Positions 1 to 4,945 of a stretch of 6,801 bases of DNA are shown here, piece after piece; within the stretch, counting starts at the first letter, position 1, and each line of letters begins with the position of its first letter. A program made the position numbers and the translations under genes. The notes below the pieces were generated by a model. That model searched no databases and was not told the origin of the DNA. It saw only the letters and a list, made by a program, of their open reading frames with translations. The DNA is from an uncultured Bacteroidota bacterium (lineage in GTDB: Bacteria > Bacteroidota > Bacteroidia > NS11-12g > UBA9320), in NCBI GenBank assembly GCA_913056425.1, contig CAJXLR010000085.1, positions 1 through 6,801 of the forward strand. Reading direction: 5' to 3'.

Positions 1-1082
1 TCCATTAATTCCTTATTACTTGACAGGATCTTCGAGTCACGTAGCTTAAATTCCTCCATTACATTCTTTTTCTGTGTACTTGTTGCCGTGAGGAGTTGTT
101 TCTGCGCGTCGGCTTCTTTCCTTCGAATCACCGCCGCGTCGGTTGATTCTTCAGTTGACCGTGGTGACTCGATAGGATCATTCCATAAAGTGCAAAGTCG
201 TGGTGGTTGTCCTGTACGATGATGTTTCATAGATGTGAACGTGCCGATTCGTCTTCCTTCAGGTAGTCGGACAACGTGATTAGAGTCGTTATATACCAGC
301 AGGACTAGATTGCCAAAACAATCAGGTTTTGATATTACTGTTTCGTCGTCTCTTAACCCCATCTGGTATAGAGCATTGGTGAGGTGGCAACGTCCCAATC
401 TTCTCTTTTCCCGTTGTTGTTCTACTTCTGGGAGACGTACCGATAGTTGCCTTCCAGTTCCCGGATTGATAGTGGCACCCCTGGCCATATACATGGTCAA
501 TTCGTGGTCCGCTTCATCCGTTGTGCAAATGTTGCCTCCAGCTTTAAGTAAATTAATTTCTTTGGCTGTAAATAGGGGTACTTCCTTGTATTTATCTTGT
601 TTCTGCCGGATTCGTAACGTGCCACGTGCGTGATCTTGCAAAATACCGATTTTCCTCATAAAGGGTCCACCGATATTCACATTCATCGAAAGTTTTTTTA
701 CCACTAATGGTCGAAACATGTAGACATTTCCCGTTCCTGCGAACCGCAGGCGAATTGGTTTTTTCGTAGTGCCTACTACCTCTATCGAATGCCCTTTTCC
801 AGCCGTTCCAACACTCTTCAGAGATAGGGGTCGTAGGGACGATTCCGAATATCCCAATTTCTTAATATAATCCAGACTGATGATATTGGGTAAACAATTT
901 CCAGAATCTATGAACGCGAAAGTAGCTATCCCATTTAACCGAACAGGGCAATACTTTGGGTAAGTTCGACAAGCAGCCAATTGTTTTTTCATATTTTCAT
1001 CTTTCGGTGTTCGTTTCCATGAGACTAACGTTGGGTCTAGTCGAGGTAGTGGGCGTAAGATATTGGAAGAATTATTATTCAT
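1..1082 (-). CDS. pol: Pol polyprotein, N-terminal part (retropepsin-like protease and pre-RT linker), cut by window edge
   Basis: I translated 360 uninterrupted codons from the ATG at 1082-1080; no stop occurs before position 1. Residues about 44-75 carry the protease active site in the form FAFIDSGN (catalytic D59-S60-G61). A second protease-type element near 136-142 reads NIGGPFM, where Ty3 proteases have the hydrophobic-Gly strand followed by a Phe-Leu pair. Residues about 178-285 form a beta-rich segment with GATINPGTG (202-210), a Y-N-D-S-N turn (264-268) and LPEGRRIG (273-280). This resembles the region between protease and reverse transcriptase in many Ty3/gypsy Pols and loosely a trimeric dUTPase fold (inference). 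The charged end (about 320-360) matches the linker leading into reverse transcriptase. The protease would cleave Gag and Pol in the particle. The start is chosen at the ATG overlapping the gag stop; the -1 frame is closed upstream by TGA at 1127-1125, so expression by frameshift would have to occur between 1124 and 1079. Confidence 0.85.
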   Translation of the reverse strand, partial: MNNNSSNILRPLPRLDPTLVSWKRTPKDENMKKQLAACRTYPKYCPVRLNGIATFAFIDSGNCLPNIISLDYIKKLGYSESSLRPLSLKSVGTAGKGHSIEVVGTTKKPIRLRFAGTGNVYMFRPLVVKKLSMNVNIGGPFMRKIGILQDHARGTLRIRQKQDKYKEVPLFTAKEINLLKAGGNICTTDEADHELTMYMARGATINPGTGRQLSVRLPEVEQQREKRRLGRCHLTNALYQMGLRDDETVISKPDCFGNLVLLVYNDSNHVVRLPEGRRIGTFTSMKHHRTGQPPRLCTLWNDPIESPRSTEESTDAAVIRRKEADAQKQLLTATSTQKKNVMEEFKLRDSKILSSNKELM

Positions 1083-1124
1083 ACGGCAGTTTCGTGATCC
1101 AAAGCTCCCGCTAATTCCTCCATT
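1079..1124 (-). promoter_or_regulatory. gag-pol overlap (ATGA junction, pol in -1 frame)
   Basis: The gag stop TGA (1081-1079) and the pol ATG (1082-1080) share bases as ATGA. Pol is in the -1 frame relative to Gag, and that frame is open only from 1124, just after a TGA at 1127-1125. I see no X-XXY-YYZ slippery heptamer in these 46 bases. This favours termination-reinitiation at ATGA over classical -1 frameshifting, although an atypical slip cannot be excluded. The geometry is seen directly; the mechanism is inferred. Confidence 0.6.
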
Positions 1125-2347
1125 TCATCGTGAGTTAAACTGCAAAGGACTTCATCCATTTGTTCTTCCACCGCATCCTCATCCTCAACAGTCTCCTCTT
1201 CTTCTTCTCGCGTCTTTTCCTCATTTGGTTCGGTTTCAGGTTCGTTTGGCTCATCATCCGAATCAGCAGTAATCGCAGCCATCACCTTTTGAATTTTTTG
1301 AGAGTATGCCGATCGGTCACGTACTTGATGTCGTGTGCTATTCCTGCGACTCCGTTGATTCGTCATTCGGGCTTTCATCTTGGCTTTAACTGCCTCAGAG
1401 AACTTACGGCACTCTTTTTTGAAATGCCCCACGTTGTTACAGTAGTGACAGCGGGCGGTCTTTCGATCAACAATTGCTATGGCTTGGTCTTCATGATTGA
1501 TAGTTGCATTGATACCCTCCGTCGGCTTGTTGAATCTTGTCCAATTCGTCATTCTTGTTCCTTCCGTCACATCAACCAGTGCCGATTCCTTTTGTGCAAA
1601 TAAGAGTGCTTCCTGGTAATTCGTTGGTTCCCTTCTGATTACATCTTTCACCACCTTTTGGTTGCGGAGATGGTAGATGAAATGTCTGGTCATGTCTTCT
1701 TCTTTTTCCTTCCAAGTATCTGGATAGGCACGTCGGAAGAGTTGAGAATACCTGGTGCTCCATGCCAAAAGAGATTCGTTTATTCCCTGTTTAGCCTGAT
1801 CTGCTTGGAGTTTTAGCAACTCGGTGTTAGCGGATGGAAGAAATCGTTCGTCGTAAGCTTTCAACAAGGCTTCAAAGTCAGGGTATTTCGTATCGTCCAA
1901 CGGATCTATATCATGGACACATTCTGCAGCAGCCTTCCTCATTGCCAATGCCAAGTTGATCTTAGCGGTTTTAGGTGTCCAAATATTCCTTTTTGCTTCC
2001 GCCGTAAGTCTAAAATGTGCCTTAAAGTTCATCCATGATTCGCCAGAGGTTAGTTCGAAAGTGAGAGGTTTGATGTGTTTTAAGTCATCCGGGGCACCTC
2101 CTCCTCCTCCTTGTCCCAATTGGCCAGTCAAAGTATCATTCGCGTCTTGTAAGGACTTAATCTGAGCTTTCAAGTCCTTCACAGCATCATCAAATTCCGT
2201 TTTGGTGACGGACATAGTGGTGTCTGCAGCCGCTGCCGAGTCAGATGGTGGGTCAAACAAGGCGAAAACCGGTGGTTCGTCTTTATCAGCCAGCGTAGTC
2301 TCTAGAGCGGAATTATAACCTGATCCTTCGGATGAAGAATCACTCAT
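1079..2347 (-). CDS. gag: Gag-like capsid/nucleocapsid polyprotein
   Basis: A 422-residue structural protein of the retrotransposon particle, binding element RNA. Residues 1-50 are Ser/Asp/Ala-rich. Residues about 50-80 (from TKTEFDDAVKDLK) form a short heptad-like coiled coil, followed by a run of five glycines (80-84). Residues about 94-258 fit the Ty3/gypsy capsid pattern: SGESW at 101-105, N121-I-W123, YDERFLPS (165-172), AYPDTW (207-212), and an A-x-x-K-E-S-A helix near 251-256. One zinc knuckle CX2CX4HX4C uses C300, C303, H308 and C313 (CHYCNNVGHFKKEC). Basic residues follow at 317-345, then a strongly acidic tail (about 362-410, with EEEEE at 381-385). The ATG at 2347 is the first in-frame start after the leader; its context is poor (T at -3, A at +4) and an upstream ORF precedes it. 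The stop TGA overlaps the pol ATG. The length is usual for Ty3/gypsy Gag. Confidence 0.9.
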   Translation of the reverse strand: MSDSSSEGSGYNSALETTLADKDEPPVFALFDPPSDSAAAADTTMSVTKTEFDDAVKDLKAQIKSLQDANDTLTGQLGQGGGGGAPDDLKHIKPLTFELTSGESWMNFKAHFRLTAEAKRNIWTPKTAKINLALAMRKAAAECVHDIDPLDDTKYPDFEALLKAYDERFLPSANTELLKLQADQAKQGINESLLAWSTRYSQLFRRAYPDTWKEKEEDMTRHFIYHLRNQKVVKDVIRREPTNYQEALLFAQKESALVDVTEGTRMTNWTRFNKPTEGINATINHEDQAIAIVDRKTARCHYCNNVGHFKKECRKFSEAVKAKMKARMTNQRSRRNSTRHQVRDRSAYSQKIQKVMAAITADSDDEPNEPETEPNEEKTREEEEETVEDEDAVEEQMDEVLCSLTHDEMEELAGALDHETAV

Positions 2348-2477
2348 AAATTTGTTACTTGTGTTGTTGTGTCCTCACAATTTCACCCGAGTGTATGATG
2401 ATATTATAGTAGCGAATCTCGGCCATGTGAAGAAAGCACAAGTAAGACAAAATTGAGAAAATTGTTATAAGTGTTTT
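2348..2477 (-). other. 5' untranslated leader of the retrotransposon
   Basis: This stretch lies between the primer-binding site and the gag ATG, where retroelements usually carry packaging signals and sometimes a splice donor. It contains one upstream ORF (separate entry). A possible donor-like CAAGTAAC occurs close to the gag ATG, but nothing else in view supports splicing. I see no strong stem-loop that could be called a packaging signal. Confidence 0.6.
2355..2426 (-). CDS. Upstream ORF of 23 codons in the gag leader
   Basis: An ATG at 2426-2424 (context CACATGG, G at +4) opens a 23-codon frame beginning MAEIRYYN and ending at TAA (2357-2355), only seven bases before the gag ATG. It is the first ATG after the primer-binding site, and its context is arguably better than that of gag (T at -3, A at +4). 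A scanning ribosome would meet it first, so it could lower Gag translation. The peptide resembles nothing I recognise and is probably regulatory by position only. Translation is not shown by the sequence. Confidence 0.35.
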   Translation of the reverse strand: MAEIRYYNIIIHSGEIVRTQQHK

Positions 2478-2489
2478 CCGCTGCCACCA
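2478..2489 (-). other. Primer-binding site complementary to tRNA-Leu 3' end
   Basis: The minus strand reads TGGTGGCAGCGG, the exact complement of a 3' end CCGCTGCC-A-CCA. That is the acceptor end of metazoan tRNA-Leu of the AAG type as I remember it (…CCCACCGCTGCCA plus CCA). The match is 12 bases and the next base differs. It sits five bases (ATAAA) inside the LTR end, the correct place for minus-strand DNA priming. The location is firm; the tRNA isoacceptor comes from memory and should be checked against host tRNA genes. Confidence 0.85.
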
Positions 2490-2495
2490 TTTATT

Positions 2496-2521
2496 GTGGA
2501 ATCACCGAAGGTAGATTCCAC
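2496..2521. repeat. Inverted repeat at the U5 end of the LTR
   Basis: GTGGAATC (2496-2503) and GATTCCAC (2514-2521) are perfect inverted copies around a 10-base loop. The outer arm is the LTR terminus itself, so the terminal motif is present a second time inside U5 in the opposite sense. In RNA it would form an 8-bp hairpin ending just before the primer-binding site. Confidence 0.7.
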
Positions 2522-2623
2522 TTTAACTTTCCTCACTTAGACGAAAACCCAATTATATGGTTTTTTAGACAAGTGATCGGGAAATAATTATAGAGGCAGA
2601 CACTTAGTTCAAGATTCCAATTC

Positions 2624-2629
2624 TTTATT
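2624..2629 (-). promoter_or_regulatory. Polyadenylation signal AATAAA in the LTR
   Basis: A perfect AATAAA on the minus strand lies about 67 bases downstream of the LTR TATA box. This order (TATA, then AATAAA) is what defines R in short LTRs. Cleavage would be expected about 10-30 bases further, around 2612-2595. Confidence 0.65.
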
Positions 2630-2673
2630 CACTATTCAGAGAATTACACACTTAGTTGGTCCAGATAATAATG

Positions 2674-2687
2674 CCCAGAATCCTGGG
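2674..2687. repeat. Small inverted repeat at the predicted start of R
   Basis: CCCAG (2674-2678) and CTGGG (2683-2687) are separated by four bases. They sit about 17-30 bases downstream of the TATA box, where the capped 5' end of the element RNA should fall. The hairpin could lie at the very 5' end of the transcript, but it is short and could be chance. Confidence 0.3.
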
Positions 2688-2695
2688 TAGAACCT

Positions 2696-2704
2696 CCTTT
2701 TATA
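2696..2704 (-). promoter_or_regulatory. TATA box of the LTR promoter
   Basis: TATAAAAGG on the minus strand, in the only LTR in view, about 82 bases from the LTR start. It is a strong match to the RNA polymerase II TATA consensus and would drive transcription towards gag and pol. Confidence 0.75.
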
Positions 2705-2786
2705 CTCCAGTCAGAGAGCGGTGATGGTACCTTCTGGAAGTAGCATGAAATGTCTTTCTTAGGAAAAGAGAAAGGGACATTCCACA

Positions 2787-2957
2787 ATTCCATTTCCAGG
2801 AGGTACAGTCATCATATATCCTCCAAAGCTATGTGTCATCATTATGACAATGGGTACAAGCGAACCAATGGGTACAAGTGAACTCTTGGTTAGTCATCAA
2901 GCTTAGTCATCATTGGCATAATATGGCAATTTCATAACAAATGGGGGTCGAAATTTT
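2787..2957. other. Repeat-bearing non-coding stretch directly before the LTR
   Basis: No gene is seen. Minus-strand TGATGAC occurs four times (plus-strand GTCATCA at 2808, 2835, 2893 and 2906), and an 18-bp tandem repeat lies inside. The bases next to the LTR read CTCCTGGAAATGGAAT on the minus strand, a weak purine-rich run. If a preceding element copy ended here, this would be its polypurine tract and 3' untranslated end; if not, it is simply the host flank of the insertion. The sequence alone does not decide. Confidence 0.45.
2848..2883. repeat. Two tandem 18-bp repeats
   Basis: CAATGGGTACAAGCGAAC (2848-2865) is followed immediately by a copy with one change, C to T (2866-2883). The repeats lie between the GTCATCA copies upstream of the LTR. 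Confidence 0.8.
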
Positions 2958-2961
2958 GCGT
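2941..2961. repeat. Direct repeat, LTR-proximal copy
   Basis: ATGGGGGTCGAAATTT (2941-2956) is identical to 4925-4940. Allowing two mismatches extends the match through CGT to 21 bases (19 identical). The copies are 1984 bp apart in the same orientation. Confidence 0.75.
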
Positions 2962-3034
2962 AGCTCCTGCTAGCATTACAACAATTAGACAGCTTGAAAG
3001 TTTTGATATTTTTTGGTGGCACTTATTAGATCGG

Positions 3035-3106
3035 AATTACATTATGAATTACTTAGATGTGGATTACAATATGTTTAATTACAATGTGATGTTGAATTAC
3101 AATATG
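3035..3106. repeat. Degenerate AATTACAATATG repeats
   Basis: Near-copies begin at 3035 (AATTACATTATG), 3062 (GATTACAATATG), 3077 (AATTACAATGTG) and 3095 (AATTACAATATG), with irregular spacing. This looks like decayed simple-sequence DNA. Confidence 0.5.
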
Positions 3107-3571
3107 TCAAACAATATGTTTACTTTGTTACATGCATTAGTTGTCCATTAGTACGAAGTAATCGATGATACAGTACAATATACAACTACATGGCTTATGA
3201 TGAATACAACTACTATTGTTATGATGAATTAACTTATGTACATTGTGCGTGCATTCCGGCATTAGTATTAACAACAGTTGGGCAGTTGATTTGTTTTCAA
3301 AAATTTGTTATACCGTTTTGTTTGTCTTTTCGTAATTGCTTTTACTTGCCTACTTTTAGTATTTGCGTTTTGAGTTTTTTCGTACCTCACCACAACTTGA
3401 ATCATTTCTTTCCCGTATTTATTCGTAATTGGCGTACATCAACCCCATTTGGGTACTAGTAGTCGTCTGTGTGTACTAGTCGACCAGATGATTACGTAAG
3501 TCATTTAGCAACACTGTTCCATTACAGCTATTAATTTAATCTTGTCGGAAACTCTAATGCTGATTGATACA

Positions 3572-3584
3572 AGAGAGAGAGAGA
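3572..3584. repeat. Short (AG)n microsatellite
   Basis: An uninterrupted AG dinucleotide run of about 13 bases in AT-rich non-coding DNA. Confidence 0.7.
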
Positions 3585-3640
3585 ATGTCGACAACATTTA
3601 AACTATTTCTGTAACATATCCTTACTACTACTGCAATTCG

Positions 3641-3680
3641 TACAATATTTACAATACAATTACAATATTTACAATACATT
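3641..3680. repeat. Two tandem 20-bp AT-rich repeats
   Basis: TACAATATTTACAATACAAT (3641-3660) is followed by a copy differing at one base near its end (3661-3680). The unit is itself built of TACAAT-like blocks. Confidence 0.75.
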
Positions 3681-3689
3681 TTTAGGGTT

Positions 3690-3833
3690 TTTTGTGGGTT
3701 TTAAAATTTTTTTGGTAGTGGAGCATTTTGTTGTTTTTTATTTTTTATTGTATTTTTCTCAATTTTGTGGTTTTTATTTTTTTATTCTTATTTGTTTTTA
3801 TTTCCTTTTTGTTCTTTTTTGTTTTCCTCGTTT
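3690..3833. repeat. T-rich low-complexity tract
   Basis: Long runs of T broken by single G, A or C on the plus strand. The hydrophobic frames in this stretch (many F, L and Y) are a by-product of T-runs and not evidence of a membrane protein. No source-gene sequence is visible beside it that would mark it as a retrocopy tail. Confidence 0.7.
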
Positions 3834-4225
3834 TTTGTCTCGAGTCATTTGGTTTGATTCGTGTCCGTACACTGAGAATTTTCAACACTTTCCCTTTGAT
3901 ATTTGATAAATCCAAGCAAGATGCGTGATTAATACGTGTGTTCAAATACATGTTTTTTCTAGGACAATTTTTCAATCAACTTGAAGTTACATACCATACA
4001 AGACAATACATGTAGAGTGCCATTCAAGATACAAAGCAACAAAAACAAGCATAATTTATTGATACAAGTGACCCATACTGACTTATGAGGTCCCTTGTAA
4101 TAACCGGTTTATGTCAAGGGATACATTACAGAGCAATCTCACGGCGAAGGGTGCTTAAAGATGTACTACTATTTGCATCCATTAACAGCTTTGGTAACAA
4201 GCTGCATAGTTTTAGTAAAAAGAAA

Positions 4226-4246
4226 ACAACCTGAGAGGCAGGTTGT
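4226..4246 (-). other. Perfect 8-bp hairpin followed by T-run on the minus strand
   Basis: ACAACCTG and CAGGTTGT pair perfectly around a 5-base loop, and on the minus strand TTTCTTTTT follows. The shape resembles an intrinsic terminator, but in a eukaryotic setting that has no assigned meaning. A T-run could end an RNA polymerase III transcript, but I see no A/B box promoter or RNA gene upstream of it. Confidence 0.3.
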
Positions 4247-4674
4247 GTTACAGTGCTAGTGCGTTTGTTAATTCAAAAATAGTTTCAAAAGAAGAATTGA
4301 AGATTTTTAGAGGAGTGGTTAGTTTTGGAAAATTGAAGAAATTAGAATCAATGGTTTTGCTCCTATTACTTTTCCGGCAATAGTGTGAGCCCCATTCCAC
4401 CTCCGACATTGAAGGTAAGCACAACAACTTCTGTTTATTAACAGGTTTCCTTTTTGTATTCTTCTCATTCACAGAGGATCCACTTCCAATTAGTTCTTTC
4501 TTTATGAGTTTTTCACATATGGTTTGCTTTGTCCATGATCTTCCCTTTCTTCCCACTCGCTTTCAAGGTCGAGTAGGGCATATCTTTATGACATTCAGAT
4601 CGAAACCAATGTCCAAAAACGTTCAAACTGTTGTAGCATCGTTGTTCGTGATATTCACCTCCATTCATCGAATT

Positions 4675-4748
4675 GATGTGTTCTATATTTAACGACCCGA
4701 ACCTGGTCGGTGATGTGTTCTATATTTAACGACCCGAACATGGTCGGT
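4675..4748. repeat. Two tandem 37-bp repeats downstream of the env frame
   Basis: Unit 1 (4675-4711) and unit 2 (4712-4748) start GATGTGTTCTATATTTAACG and differ at one base (CC versus CA in the GAAC-CTGG core). Each contains CGACCCGAAC and GGTCGGT. The repeats sit where the more GC-rich env side meets the AT-rich region and may mark the edge of the Env-bearing unit. Confidence 0.85.
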
Positions 4749-4944
4749 TCGGACCGGTAAAGGTCCGATCCCCGAAGGGAGGATTCCGGTGCGTCCAGTA
4801 AATCCATTCCAGTAGGCATAATTCGTAAGTATCATGGAATCTAGGTAGTACGGATACGCACTACAGTGCGAGTCAGACCAGGAACCTGAGCAACAAAAGG
4901 GATCAAAGTTCTGCGTGAAAGTTGATGGGGGTCGAAATTTGACG
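4749..4944. other. 3' flank of the envelope frame
   Basis: About 200 bases follow the env stop on the minus strand and precede the 37-bp repeats. The base composition is like the env frame. It holds inverted repeats CGGACC/GGTCCG (about 4750-4767) and CGCACT/AGTGCG (4857-4870), plus the distal copy of the direct repeat. I see no AATAAA, polypurine tract or LTR start here. Confidence 0.45.
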
Positions 4945-4945
4945 T
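4925..4945. repeat. Direct repeat, env-proximal copy
   Basis: ATGGGGGTCGAAATTT at 4925-4940 is the exact partner of 2941-2956. The extended 21-base match reaches the last base of the env stop codon. See the LTR-proximal copy for details. Confidence 0.75.

Larger units (their letters stand above)
1..2786 (-). mobile_element. 5' half of a Ty3/gypsy-type LTR retrotransposon (LTR, PBS, gag, start of pol)
   Basis: Reading the minus strand, the order is LTR (2786-2495), primer-binding site (2489-2478), leader, gag (2347-1079) and pol (1082 to the edge). This is the canonical 5' end of an autonomous LTR retrotransposon. Gag is of the Ty3/gypsy type with one CCHC knuckle, and Pol opens with a retropepsin-like protease, as in Metaviridae. 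Reverse transcriptase, RNase H, integrase, the 3' LTR and the second target-site duplication lie beyond position 1 and cannot be judged. Gag and the visible Pol carry no stop or frameshift, suggesting a young copy. Ty3/gypsy is favoured over BEL/Pao because the Gag matches the Ty3 capsid pattern; a reverse transcriptase tree would settle it. Confidence 0.85.
2495..2786 (-). repeat. 5' long terminal repeat, 292 bp
   Basis: On the minus strand it starts TGTGGAATG (2786) and ends GATTCCACA (2495), giving perfect 8-bp terminal inverted repeats TGTGGAAT/ATTCCACA with the canonical TG…CA ends. The inverted match extends two bases further on each side (2493-2502 against 2779-2788). U3 is short (about 2786-2675), with a TATA box at 2704-2696. 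Transcription would begin roughly 25-32 bases downstream. AATAAA at 2629-2624 sets the end of R, and U5 runs to 2495. CTAAGTG occurs three times in R/U5. Only one copy is in the window, so the borders rest on TG…CA ends, the adjacent primer-binding site and the promoter/poly(A) order rather than on comparing two LTRs. Confidence 0.85.
2958..4674. other. AT-rich non-coding region without a recognisable gene
   Basis: Over 1.7 kb I find no credible coding region. The frames present are short, low in complexity, or hydrophobic only because of T-runs. The composition is visibly more AT-rich than the gag, pol and env frames. It contains degenerate AATTACAATATG-like repeats (3035-3106), an (AG)n run (3572-3584), a 20-bp tandem repeat (3641-3680), a long T-rich tract (about 3690-3833) and a hairpin at 4226-4246. 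A 7-bp inverted repeat TCCCTTG/CAAGGGA lies at 4091-4121. It could be host intergenic DNA or the decayed body of a non-autonomous insertion; I recognise no family. Confidence 0.6.

Noticed and set aside
310..1603. Plus-strand frames antisense to pol and gag
   Set aside because: They are shadows of the minus-strand Gag and Pol, whose protease active site and zinc knuckle fix the coding strand.
3694..3928. Hydrophobic plus-strand frames suggesting a membrane peptide
   Set aside because: They arise from the T-rich tract, where TTT and TTN codons give Phe and Leu automatically.
4226..4246. Bacterial-type intrinsic terminator
   Set aside because: The hairpin plus T-run has the right shape, but the surrounding sequence is eukaryotic retroelement DNA and no gene ends there.
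4248..4556. A 102-codon minus-strand frame in the AT-rich region
   Set aside because: Low complexity (Lys, Asn, Ser and Thr rich), no domain, no promoter or neighbour support; consistent with chance.
4513..4668. A 51-residue minus-strand frame starting MNGGEYHEQR with Cys, His and Trp residues
   Set aside because: The composition looks protein-like but there is no zinc-finger spacing, known family or flanking gene structure. It could be a remnant of a decayed gene, but this is not supportable from the sequence.
2787..4944. A second LTR between env and the LTR at 2495-2786
   Set aside because: I looked for another TGTGGAAT/ATTCCACA pair, TATAAAAG followed by AATAAA, or a repeat of the LTR body, and found none.
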